Positions 33,409 through 40,928 of a stretch of DNA of 64,000 nt are shown here, piece by piece. Origin of the DNA: Phycobacter sedimenti. Its GTDB lineage: Bacteria; Pseudomonadota; Alphaproteobacteria; Rhodobacterales; Rhodobacteraceae. The DNA is taken from contig NZ_JBBVGR010000005.1 in assembly GCF_038148855.1 (NCBI RefSeq), positions 62,001-126,000 on the forward strand, written 5' to 3'. The translations under genes were made by a program, and so were the position numbers. How positions within the stretch are numbered: position 1 is the first letter of the stretch; each line of letters opens with the position of its first letter. Below the pieces are notes generated by a model, which was not told the DNA's origin, searched no databases, and worked only from the letters and a program-made list of their open reading frames with translations.

Positions 33409-34397
33409 TCGCCCGCCCTCTCGATCCGGCCCTCGCAATGGGCGGCCATCGCCTTGAGGCCGAGCCGGTCGAACAGCTGCTGGTCCTTGTCTTCCTCGGG
33501 GTTGTCGGCGGTCAAAAGCGTCTCACCCACAAAGATCGAATTGGCACCCGCAAAGAAACACATGGCCTGCAGTTCATCGCTCATGTCGGTGCGGCCTGCA
33601 GAGAGGCGGACATGGCTGTTCGGCATCAGGATCCGCGCCAGCGCGATGGTGCGCACGAACTCGATCGGGTCGAGTTTCGGCACATCCGCCAGCGGCGTAT
33701 CCGGGATCGGGATCAGCATGTTGACCGGCACCGAATCCGGGTGTTCCTCAAGCGTCGCCAGCGCCAGGAGCATGTCGATCCGATCCATCTGCTGCTCGCC
33801 CATGCCAACGATGCCGCCCGCACAGACCTTGATCCCAGCCTCGCGCACCCTGTTCAGGGTCTCGATCCGGTCAGCGAACGTGCGGGTGGTGATGATCTCG
33901 GAGTAGTAGCGCTCGGAGGTGTCGATATTGTGATTGTAGTAATCCAGCCCCGCATCGCGCAGGCGGAAAACCTGATCCTCTTCCAGCATGCCCAGGGTCA
34001 TGCAGGTCTCCATGCCAAGATCCTTGACCCCGTGGATCATCGCCTCAAGCGCGGCCATCTCGCGGTCCTTTGGGCTGCGCCAGGCAGCGCCCATGCAATA
34101 GCGCGTGGCACCGGCATCCCGCGCCTTTTTCGCCTCGGCAATCACCCGCTCCACCTCGATCAGCTTGGCGGCAGACAGTTTTGCGCCGTTGCGCGCGGAC
34201 TGGCTGCAATAGGCGCAATCCTCGGGGCAGCCGCCGGTCTTGATGCTGAGAAGCTTGGACTTCTGCACCTGATTGGGATCGAACGCCTGCCGATGCACCG
34301 TGTGCGCCCGGAACAGAAGATCCATGAAGGGCAGGTTGTAGATCTCTTCGGCCTCGGACCGTGTCCAGTCCGTTCTGATCGGCGCGGCATCCAGCAT
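33405..34397 (-). CDS. bioB: biotin synthase
   Basis: A 330-residue radical SAM enzyme that inserts sulfur into dethiobiotin. The [4Fe-4S] cysteines 57, 61 and 64 are in GGCPEDCAYCSQS; YNHNIDTSERYY and CAGGIVGMGE are typical; the [2Fe-2S] ligand region ends with LSAGRTDM. ATG 34397 is preferred over GTG 34403 because GGGGAGG is 6 bp upstream. First gene of the bio operon; its promoter is overlapped by a BioR box. No bioC, bioG or bioH is here, so pimeloyl precursor genes must lie elsewhere. Confidence 0.97.
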   Translation of the reverse strand: MLDAAPIRTDWTRSEAEEIYNLPFMDLLFRAHTVHRQAFDPNQVQKSKLLSIKTGGCPEDCAYCSQSARNGAKLSAAKLIEVERVIAEAKKARDAGATRYCMGAAWRSPKDREMAALEAMIHGVKDLGMETCMTLGMLEEDQVFRLRDAGLDYYNHNIDTSERYYSEIITTRTFADRIETLNRVREAGIKVCAGGIVGMGEQQMDRIDMLLALATLEEHPDSVPVNMLIPIPDTPLADVPKLDPIEFVRTIALARILMPNSHVRLSAGRTDMSDELQAMCFFAGANSIFVGETLLTADNPEEDKDQQLFDRLGLKAMAAHCEGRIERAGE

Positions 34398-34418
34398 CTG
34401 CACCCTCCCCTGATTTTT

Positions 34419-34428
34419 TTATCTATCA
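34419..34428. promoter_or_regulatory. second BioR-like box (imperfect)
   Basis: TTATCTATCA differs from the BioR palindrome TTATCTATAA at one base. It lies in the bioB leader, 42 bp from the perfect box, 22 bp before the bioB start. Confidence 0.55.
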
Positions 34429-34460
34429 ATTTCTCACGCGCACACCGCGCCCTGATATTT

Positions 34461-34470
34461 TTATAGATAA
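34461..34470. promoter_or_regulatory. BioR operator overlapping the bioB -10
   Basis: TTATAGATAA matches the TTATMKATAA box of BioR, the GntR-family biotin repressor of many Alphaproteobacteria. On the minus strand CTATAA inside it is the -10 of a promoter with -35 TTGTAT (complement of 34484-34489) and a 17-bp spacer. Repressor binding would occlude RNA polymerase. bioR itself is not in this window. Confidence 0.8.
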
Positions 34471-34575
34471 TTTTGAAGCCCGAATACAAGCCCTGCTCAT
34501 AATCAATTTTTTTGACATTTATTCATATACTTAATGAAAACTATCGTCACCTGGACGCACCATGCAGAAACCCAC

Positions 34576-34604
34576 TTGACGGCACGGGGGCGCCTCTTCT
34601 AGGT
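34576..34604 (+). promoter_or_regulatory. promoter of the thi operon
   Basis: TTGACG (34576-34581), a 17-bp spacer, and CTAGGT (34599-34604). The predicted transcript starts about 34611, just at the TPP aptamer. Confidence 0.7.
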
Positions 34605-34611
34605 GTGAAAG

Positions 34612-34724
34612 CACGCAGGGGAGTCCCGCCAAGGGGACTGAGAGGCTGACAGGACGGGAGCAATTCCGGCCGGTGACGCGACCCTTTGAACCTGACCCAG
34701 TTGACACTGGCGTAGGAAGCTAGG
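34612..34724 (+). promoter_or_regulatory. TPP (THI-box) riboswitch
   Basis: A canonical thiamine-pyrophosphate aptamer. AGGGGAGTC and GGGGACTGAGAGG form the P1-P3 pyrimidine-sensing arm; CGACCCTTTGAACCTGA and CTGGCGTAGGAAG form the pyrophosphate-binding helices, with a variable hairpin at 34650-34676. Downstream, GAACGGT (34773-34779) and ACCGTTC (34787-34793) can pair in the expression platform. The distance to thiC (about 130 nt) leaves room for either transcriptional or translational control. Confidence 0.95.
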
Positions 34725-34857
34725 ACGCGCGTCCCTTGGCCAGGTACAGGCCGAGAATGCAACGTCCGAACCGAACGGTGAGTACGACCGTTCCGCGTTT
34801 CCCCGCCCATGCCTCATCTGGTGTCTTTTTTGAAGTTTCTGCTTCGAGGAGCACCGC

Positions 34858-36678
34858 ATGACCCATCAAGACCCAAAGATCGCGCCCAGCGTGACGACAG
34901 GCCCGCTGCCCGCATCGCAAAAGATCTATGTGCCGGGCGAAATCCACCCGGATATCCGCGTGCCGATGCGCGAGATCTCGACCCACCCCACCGCAGGCGA
35001 AGCACCTCTGCCGGTCTATGACAGCTCCGGCCCCTACACCGATCCCGATCACACCGCCGACATCCGCCAGGGCCTGCCTGCCCTGCGCCGCGACTGGATC
35101 CTTGCACGTGGGGACGTGGAGGAATACCAGGGCCGCGAGATCAAGCCCGAGGATAACGGATTTGTCGAAGGGAACCGGCTGACACCCGAATTCCCGGTGC
35201 GCCCTGCCCCGCTGCGGGCCACGGGGGACAAGGCGGTCACCCAGCTTGCCTATGCCCGGGCCGGGATCATCACGCCAGAGATGGAATACATCGCCATCCG
35301 CGAAAACCAGCTGCGCGAAACCGCACCCTGCCACCGCGATGGCAACGACTGGGGCGCCAATATCCCCGACTACGTGACGCCCGAATTCGTCCGCCAGGAG
35401 ATCGCCGCAGGCCGTGCCATCATCCCCTCCAACATCAACCACCCCGAACTGGAGCCGATGATCATCGGGCGTAATTTCCTGGTCAAGATCAACGCTAATA
35501 TGGGCACCTCCGCCGTGACTTCGTCGATGGAAGAGGAAGTGGACAAGCTGGTCTGGGCGATCCGCTGGGGCGCCGATACGGTGATGGACCTCTCCACCGG
35601 GCGCAACATCCACAACACCCGCGAATGGATCATCCGCAACTCCCCCGTGCCCATCGGCACCGTGCCGATCTACCAAGCGCTGGAAAAGGTGAACGGCATT
35701 GCCGAGGACCTGACATGGGAGGTGTTCCGCGACACGCTGATCGAACAGGCCGAACAGGGCGTGGATTACTTCACCATCCATGCGGGTGTGCGGCTGCACA
35801 TGGTGCCGATGACAGTGAACCGCGTCACCGGAATCGTGTCGCGTGGCGGCTCGATCATGGCGAAATGGTGCCTGCATCACCACAAGGAAAGCTTCCTTTA
35901 CGAGCACTTCGAGGAGATCTGCGACATCTGCCGCAAGTATGATGTGTCCTTCTCCCTTGGCGACGGCCTCCGCCCCGGATCCATCGCCGATGCCAATGAC
36001 GAGGCGCAGTTTGCCGAGCTGGAAACCCTGGGCGAGCTGACAAAGATCGCCTGGGCCAAGGACTGTCAGGTGATGATCGAAGGGCCGGGCCATGTGGCCA
36101 TGCACAAGATCAAGGAGAACATGGACAAGCAGCTGGAGTGCTGCCACGAAGCGCCATTCTATACGCTTGGCCCCCTCACCACGGATATTGCGCCGGGTTA
36201 TGACCACATTACCAGCGGCATCGGGGCTGCGATGATCGGCTGGTTCGGCTGCGCCATGCTCTGCTACGTGACGCCCAAGGAACATCTTGGCCTGCCGGAC
36301 CGCGACGACGTCAAGACAGGCGTCATTACCTACAAGATCGCCGCCCATGCGGCCGATCTGGCCAAGGGGCTGCCGGGGGCGCAGCGGCGCGATGATGCGC
36401 TATCCCGCGCGCGGTTTGAGTTCCGCTGGGAGGATCAATTCAACCTCTCGCTGGACCCCGACACGGCGCGCGATTTTCACGATGCCACCCTGCCGAAACA
36501 GGCGCATAAGGTGGCGCATTTCTGCTCCATGTGCGGGCCGAAATTCTGCTCCATGCGGATCAGCCACGACATCCGCGCCGAGGCCCAGAAGGAAGGGATG
36601 GAGGCGATGGCGGCCAAGTTCCGCGAGGGCGGTGACCTCTATGTGCCCGTGAAGGACGCTGAGGACACGGGCGCATGA
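34858..36678 (+). CDS. thiC: phosphomethylpyrimidine synthase
   Basis: A 606-residue non-canonical radical SAM enzyme that rearranges AIR to HMP phosphate. The [4Fe-4S] motif near the C-terminus reads CSMCGPKFCSM (Cx2Cx4C). SIMAKWCLHHHKE, the zinc histidines and EGPGHVAMHKI are typical. It has the N-terminal ThiC extension. GAGGA is 8 bp before ATG 34858. First gene of the TPP-controlled operon; its stop overlaps thiO by 4 bp. Confidence 0.97.
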   Translation: MTHQDPKIAPSVTTGPLPASQKIYVPGEIHPDIRVPMREISTHPTAGEAPLPVYDSSGPYTDPDHTADIRQGLPALRRDWILARGDVEEYQGREIKPEDNGFVEGNRLTPEFPVRPAPLRATGDKAVTQLAYARAGIITPEMEYIAIRENQLRETAPCHRDGNDWGANIPDYVTPEFVRQEIAAGRAIIPSNINHPELEPMIIGRNFLVKINANMGTSAVTSSMEEEVDKLVWAIRWGADTVMDLSTGRNIHNTREWIIRNSPVPIGTVPIYQALEKVNGIAEDLTWEVFRDTLIEQAEQGVDYFTIHAGVRLHMVPMTVNRVTGIVSRGGSIMAKWCLHHHKESFLYEHFEEICDICRKYDVSFSLGDGLRPGSIADANDEAQFAELETLGELTKIAWAKDCQVMIEGPGHVAMHKIKENMDKQLECCHEAPFYTLGPLTTDIAPGYDHITSGIGAAMIGWFGCAMLCYVTPKEHLGLPDRDDVKTGVITYKIAAHAADLAKGLPGAQRRDDALSRARFEFRWEDQFNLSLDPDTARDFHDATLPKQAHKVAHFCSMCGPKFCSMRISHDIRAEAQKEGMEAMAAKFREGGDLYVPVKDAEDTGA

Positions 36679-37643
36679 TCACCATCGCAGGCGCCGGGCT
36701 GGCCGGGCTGGCCTGCGCCCATGAGCTGGCGCAGCGCGGCGCTGGGGTAACGGTCTATGAACGCGGCGCGCGCATCGGCGAAGATAGCGTCTCGCGCTAT
36801 GCGGGCGGCATGCTTGCCCCCTGGTGCGAGGCGGAAAGCGCCGAAGCCGAGGTGATCACCCTCGGCAGCCGCGCCCTCGACTGGTGGGCCCAGATCACCC
36901 CAGTGGTCCGGCGCGGCACGCTGGTGGTGGCGCCTGCCCGCGACCGGGCCGAGCTCACCCGCTTTGCCAAACGCACCGAAGCCCATGAGGTGGTCGATGA
37001 AGCGCAGATCGCCGCGCTGGAGCCGGACCTCGCTGGCCGGTTCCGCAGCGGTCTGCACTTTGCGCAGGAAGGCCATCTGGACCCGCGCAAGGCTTTGATC
37101 GATCTTGCACAGCGGGTCGAGGAGATGGGCGTGACCCTTCATCTGGGCACACCCGCCCCGGAGCGGGTGACGCTGGACTGCACCGGCATGCACGCCGCCC
37201 TGCCCGGCCTGCGCCCCGTGCGCGGCGAGATGGCGATCCTGCATGCGCCGGGGATCGAGATCAGCCGTACGCTCCGCCTGCTGCACCCCCGCATCCCCAT
37301 CTATCTGGTACCGCGCGGCGATCACCATTTCATGCTGGGCGCAACCATGGTGGAAAGCAGCGCCACCTGCCCGCCTACCCTGCGCGCCCTCAGCGAGCTG
37401 ATGAATGCCGCCTACACCCTGCATCCGGGCTTTGCCGAAGCCTCGGTGGTGGAGGTCGGCGCAGGCCTGCGCCCGGCCTTTTCCAACAACCTGCCGGACC
37501 TGATCTGGCAGGACGGCACATTGTTCCTCAACGGGCTTTATCGCCACGGATTTCTGCTGGCGCCGGCCATGGCGGAACGCGCCGCGCAGATGCTGATACC
37601 GGAGACAAAAAATGCAGATCATCGTGAACGCCGAACCGCGTGA
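36675..37643 (+). CDS. thiO: FAD-dependent glycine oxidase
   Basis: A 322-residue flavoprotein that oxidises glycine to the iminoacetate used by ThiG. The dinucleotide fold ITIAGAGLAGLACAHELAQ, RYAGGMLAPWCE and the C-terminal NGLYRHGFLLAPAMAE match ThiO. It overlaps thiC by 4 bp, and its last 32 bp overlap thiS in another frame, so the operon is tightly coupled. Confidence 0.93.
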   Translation: MITIAGAGLAGLACAHELAQRGAGVTVYERGARIGEDSVSRYAGGMLAPWCEAESAEAEVITLGSRALDWWAQITPVVRRGTLVVAPARDRAELTRFAKRTEAHEVVDEAQIAALEPDLAGRFRSGLHFAQEGHLDPRKALIDLAQRVEEMGVTLHLGTPAPERVTLDCTGMHAALPGLRPVRGEMAILHAPGIEISRTLRLLHPRIPIYLVPRGDHHFMLGATMVESSATCPPTLRALSELMNAAYTLHPGFAEASVVEVGAGLRPAFSNNLPDLIWQDGTLFLNGLYRHGFLLAPAMAERAAQMLIPETKNADHRERRTA

Positions 37644-37809
37644 GATCCGCGCCCAGACACTGGATGCGGCCCTGCAGGAGCTGGGCTTTACCAGCCCTGC
37701 GATCGCCACCGCGCTGAACGGGCAATTTGTTTCGCGCGCTAAACGTGTTGATGCAACGTTAACAGAGGGCGACCGGCTCGAAGTCCTCGCCCCGATGCAG
37801 GGAGGCTGA
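37612..37809 (+). CDS. thiS: sulfur carrier protein ThiS
   Basis: A 65-residue ubiquitin-fold carrier ending in the Gly-Gly tail (PMQGG), which is adenylated by ThiF and thiocarboxylated to deliver sulfur to ThiG. QIIVNAEPREI and the core TEGDRLEVLAP fit the family. It starts inside thiO and is 3 bp from thiG. Confidence 0.95.
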   Translation: MQIIVNAEPREIRAQTLDAALQELGFTSPAIATALNGQFVSRAKRVDATLTEGDRLEVLAPMQGG

Positions 37810-37812
37810 GCC

Positions 37813-38580
37813 ATGCGGCTTTACGATACCGAGGTCTCCTCGCGCCTCTTGCTGGGCACCGCACAGTACCCCTCTCCGAAGGTTCTGACCGAGGCGATCC
37901 GCGCCAGTGGCAGCAACATCATCACCCTATCCCTGCGCCGCGAAACGGCGGGGGGAACCGGCGCCGCCTTCTGGGAGATGCTGCAACAGACCGGCGCGCG
38001 CATCCTGCCCAATACCGCCGGCTGTCATACGGTGCGCGATGCGGTGACGACGGCTCATATGGCGCGGGAGGTCTTTGGCACGCCCTGGATCAAGCTCGAA
38101 GTGATCGGCCACAACGATACGCTGCAACCGGACGTCTTTGCGCTGGTCGAAGCGGCGCGGATCCTTTGCGACGAGGGGTTTCAGGTCTTTCCCTATACGA
38201 CCGAGGATCTGGTGGTGGGCGAGCGGCTGATCGAGGCAGGCTGCGAGGTGCTGATGCCATGGGGCGCGCCGATCGGCTCGGGTCAAGGGCTGCTGCGCCG
38301 CGACGGGCTGCGGGCGATGCGGGCGCATTTTCCGGATGTGCCGCTGATCGTCGATGCCGGTATCGGGCGCCCTTCGGATGCCGCCGAAGCGATGGAGCTG
38401 GGCATGGATGCGGTCCTTTTGAACACCGCGGTCGCCAAGGCCGGCGATCCGGTACTGATGGCGCGCGCCATGGCCCGCGCCACCGAGGCGGGGCGCGCGG
38501 GTTTCGAGGCCGAGCCGATGGAGCGGCGCGACATGGGCGTTCCCTCGACCCCTGTTCTGGGCCTTGCGGAGTTGATGTGA
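37813..38580 (+). CDS. thiG: thiazole synthase
   Basis: A 255-residue TIM barrel that builds the thiazole phosphate ring from DXP, iminoacetate and ThiS-COSH. The imine-forming lysine is in IKLEVIGHNDTLQPD; VLMPWGAPIGSG and DAGIGRPSDAAEAMELG are typical. The end of the gene lies in an 18-bp tandem repeat that also contains the thiE start signals. Confidence 0.96.
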   Translation: MRLYDTEVSSRLLLGTAQYPSPKVLTEAIRASGSNIITLSLRRETAGGTGAAFWEMLQQTGARILPNTAGCHTVRDAVTTAHMAREVFGTPWIKLEVIGHNDTLQPDVFALVEAARILCDEGFQVFPYTTEDLVVGERLIEAGCEVLMPWGAPIGSGQGLLRRDGLRAMRAHFPDVPLIVDAGIGRPSDAAEAMELGMDAVLLNTAVAKAGDPVLMARAMARATEAGRAGFEAEPMERRDMGVPSTPVLGLAELM

Positions 38581-38601
38581 TGGGCGGAGTTGATGTGATG
38601 G
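38566..38601. repeat. 18-bp perfect tandem duplication at the thiG-thiE junction
   Basis: GCGGAGTTGATGTGATGG occurs twice back to back (38566-38583, 38584-38601). Each copy holds GGAG, the ATG of thiE and, in the first, the thiG stop. The duplication therefore gives thiE two in-frame starts, each with its own ribosome binding site. Confidence 0.95.
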
Positions 38602-39191
38602 AGCGCTTTTACCTGATCGTCGGCCATGTGGGCCGATTGGAGCTGTTGGTGCCCCACGGCGTAAAACTGGTGCAGTTGCGCCTCAAGGACCAGCCCGAGG
38701 CCGAGGTGCGCCGCCAGATCGCCCGCGCGCGCGATTTCTGCGCGGTGCATGGCGCGCAGCTGGTGGTCAATGACTACTGGCAAGCGGCGCTGGATCTCAA
38801 CTGTACCTTCGTGCACCTGGGCCAGGAGGATATGGAGAGCGCCGACTTTGCCGCCCTGCGCCGCGCCGGGGTGCGCTATGGCCTCTCGACCCATGACGAG
38901 GCGGAACTTGACCGCGCCCTGTCCCATGATCCGGCTTATGTGGCGCTGGGGCCGGTCTACGAGACCCTGCTGAAAAAGATGAAATGGGCGCCGCAGGGGC
39001 TGGAGCGGGTGCGGCGCTGGAAAGCACTTGCAGGCGACACGCCGCTGGTGGCCATCGGCGGGCTCACCCCGGAACGTCTGCCCGGTGTCTTTGCCGCCGG
39101 GGCCGACAGCGCCGCCGTGGTGACGGACATCCAGCAGGCCGCAGACCCCGAGGCGCGCACCCGCGAATGGATCGAGGCCTGCGCGCGATGA
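38580..39191 (+). CDS. thiE: thiamine-phosphate synthase
   Basis: A TIM-barrel enzyme that joins HMP-PP and thiazole phosphate. VKLVQLRLKD, LVVNDYWQAALD, FVHLGQEDM and VAIGGLTPERL are the phosphate and Mg sites. From ATG 38580 (overlapping the thiG stop as TGATG) it has 203 residues; from ATG 38598 it has 197, starting MERFYLIV. The six extra residues come from the tandem duplication, so 38598 is probably the ancestral reading. It overlaps thiF by ATGA. Confidence 0.93.
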   Translation: MGGVDVMERFYLIVGHVGRLELLVPHGVKLVQLRLKDQPEAEVRRQIARARDFCAVHGAQLVVNDYWQAALDLNCTFVHLGQEDMESADFAALRRAGVRYGLSTHDEAELDRALSHDPAYVALGPVYETLLKKMKWAPQGLERVRRWKALAGDTPLVAIGGLTPERLPGVFAAGADSAAVVTDIQQAADPEARTREWIEACAR

Positions 39192-40162
39192 GCCAGACAG
39201 ACCGATACGCGCGTCAGACAGCCCTGCCCGAGGTGGGCGCACGCGGTCAGGCCAGGCTGGCCTCGGCCCATGTTCTGGTTGTCGGCGCCGGAGGGTTGGG
39301 CTGCCCGTGCCTGAGCTACCTTGCCGGAGCGGGCGTTGGCGAGATTACCCTGATGGATCCCGATCTGGTGGAGGAAACCAACCTGCACCGCCAACCGCTT
39401 TACACCATGGCCGACATCGGCCTGCCCAAGATCGAGGCCGCACGCCGCCATCTGGGCAAGGCTTTTCCCGGATTGAGGCTCTACCCGATCCAGAGCGCAT
39501 TGACCCCTTTGAACGCGCCCGCCGCCGTGGCCCGCGCTGACCTCGTCGTCGATGCCGCCGATACCATCGCCGCCTCTTACACGCTGTCCGACGCCTGCAG
39601 GGCTGAGGGCAAGCCGCTGATCTCGGCCTCTGCCCTTGGGCAATCGGGCTATGTCGGCGGCTTTTGCGGTGCAGCACCATCGCTGCGGGCGCTGTTCCCC
39701 GACCCGCCGGACAACGGCGCCTCCTGCGCCAGCCTGGGTGTCATGGGGCCCGTGGTCGGTGCAATCGGCGCTCTTCAGGCGCAGATGGCATTGAAGGTCT
39801 TGCTGGGGCACACCCCATCGCCTCTGGGACAGCTCGTTTCACTGGACATGGCGCAGCTGAGGCCTGCCGCCTTTCGCTTCGACCAGGCAGCAGAGCCGAC
39901 AGAATCCCTGCCCTTCGTTGCCAGAGAACAGATCACGGCAGAGGATTTCGTGATCGAGCTGCGCCCTTCGCAAGAGGCTCCGACCCCGGTGCTCCCCGAT
40001 GCCCGCCGCCTGTCCCTGAGCGACGTCGAAACCACCGAACTGCCCCGCCACGGTCGCATCGTTCTGTGCTGCCAATCTGGTTTTCGGGCCTGGCGCGCGG
40101 CGCGGCGTCTCCAGCAGCGCGGATTTGTCAACCTGGCCCTCCTGGCGGCAGCACCCACATGA
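39188..40162 (+). CDS. thiF: ThiF-type adenylyltransferase with C-terminal rhodanese-like end
   Basis: A 324-residue E1-like enzyme that adenylates the ThiS C-terminus. The ATP-binding Rossmann motif is VLVVGAGGLGCPCLSYLAG; DPDLVEETNLHRQPLY has the Arg finger and catalytic Asp; NGASCASLGVMGPVVGAIG is the crossover-loop region. The paired CxxC zinc motifs of MoeB are not obvious. The last 60 residues resemble a short rhodanese with a cysteine in LCCQSGFRAWRA, as in ThiF/MoeB fusions, but it stops early. Overlaps thiE and thiD by 4 bp each. Confidence 0.9.
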   Translation: MSQTDRYARQTALPEVGARGQARLASAHVLVVGAGGLGCPCLSYLAGAGVGEITLMDPDLVEETNLHRQPLYTMADIGLPKIEAARRHLGKAFPGLRLYPIQSALTPLNAPAAVARADLVVDAADTIAASYTLSDACRAEGKPLISASALGQSGYVGGFCGAAPSLRALFPDPPDNGASCASLGVMGPVVGAIGALQAQMALKVLLGHTPSPLGQLVSLDMAQLRPAAFRFDQAAEPTESLPFVAREQITAEDFVIELRPSQEAPTPVLPDARRLSLSDVETTELPRHGRIVLCCQSGFRAWRAARRLQQRGFVNLALLAAAPT

Positions 40163-40905
40163 GCGCCGACGCAGAGCCGCGCATCCTGGTGATTGCCGGC
40201 ACCGATTCCAGCGGCGGCGCGGGCCTGACCCGCGACACGGCGACGGCGACACAACTGGGCTGCCGCGTTGCGCCTGTCGTCACCGCCGTCACGGTGCAAA
40301 CCGGCCGCGCCCTCACATGCGTCAGCCCGGTGCCTGCCAGGATCATCGAGGCGCAGATCTGCGCCGCCCTGCAGGACGCGCCGATTGCCGCCGTCAAGAT
40401 CGGGATGATCGGCAGTGACGAGGCCGCCCGCGCCATCGCCCGGTGCCTGCCGTCCGATGTGCCGGTGGTCCTGGATCCCGTCCTGAAGACCACTTCTGGC
40501 GGCACACTTGGGTCCGGGCAAAGCCTGGCTCCACTGCTTGACCGGGTCACGCTGCTCACACCGAACCTCGACGAAAGCGCCCTTCTGTCAGGACGGCCGG
40601 TCAGCGACGCGCCGGGCGCCCTGCGTCGACAAGCCGATGCCCTGCTGGCCAGCGGCGTACACGGTGGACCGAAAGCGGTGCTGATCAAAGGGGGGCACGG
40701 CACCGGTGCGCAAAGCCGTGATCACCTGTTCTCGCGCTGCAGCCACGAGGTTTTTACAGCCCCAAGGCTGGCGCGGGAAATGCGCGGAACCGGCTGCACC
40801 CTTGCCACAGCTATCGCCTGCAATCTGGCCAAGGGTCTGACCGTCTCAGCGGCCTGCGCCGAAGCCAAACGCACCCTCACGGACTGGCTGCGTCAGGCCC
40901 AGTAA
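40159..40905 (+). CDS. thiD: hydroxymethylpyrimidine (phosphate) kinase
   Basis: A 248-residue ribokinase-fold enzyme that phosphorylates HMP and HMP-P. VIAGTDSSGGAGLTRD is the substrate loop, VVLDPVLKTTSGG and LTPNLDESALLSG are conserved, and RGTGCTLATAIACNLAKG is the anion-hole motif with the catalytic residue. The ThiD Lys in the loop (usually QADIK) is changed here to LTRDT. Last gene of the thi operon, coupled to thiF by ATGA; it converges on the histidine kinase. Confidence 0.93.
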   Translation: MSADAEPRILVIAGTDSSGGAGLTRDTATATQLGCRVAPVVTAVTVQTGRALTCVSPVPARIIEAQICAALQDAPIAAVKIGMIGSDEAARAIARCLPSDVPVVLDPVLKTTSGGTLGSGQSLAPLLDRVTLLTPNLDESALLSGRPVSDAPGALRRQADALLASGVHGGPKAVLIKGGHGTGAQSRDHLFSRCSHEVFTAPRLAREMRGTGCTLATAIACNLAKGLTVSAACAEAKRTLTDWLRQAQ

Positions 40906-40928
40906 CGCCCGGCAGCGCCATGCGCCCG

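Noticed and set aside
34720..34857. A short peptide frame in the thiC leader
   Set aside because: The stretch between the TPP aptamer and thiC is explained by the expression platform; no start with a ribosome binding site is seen.
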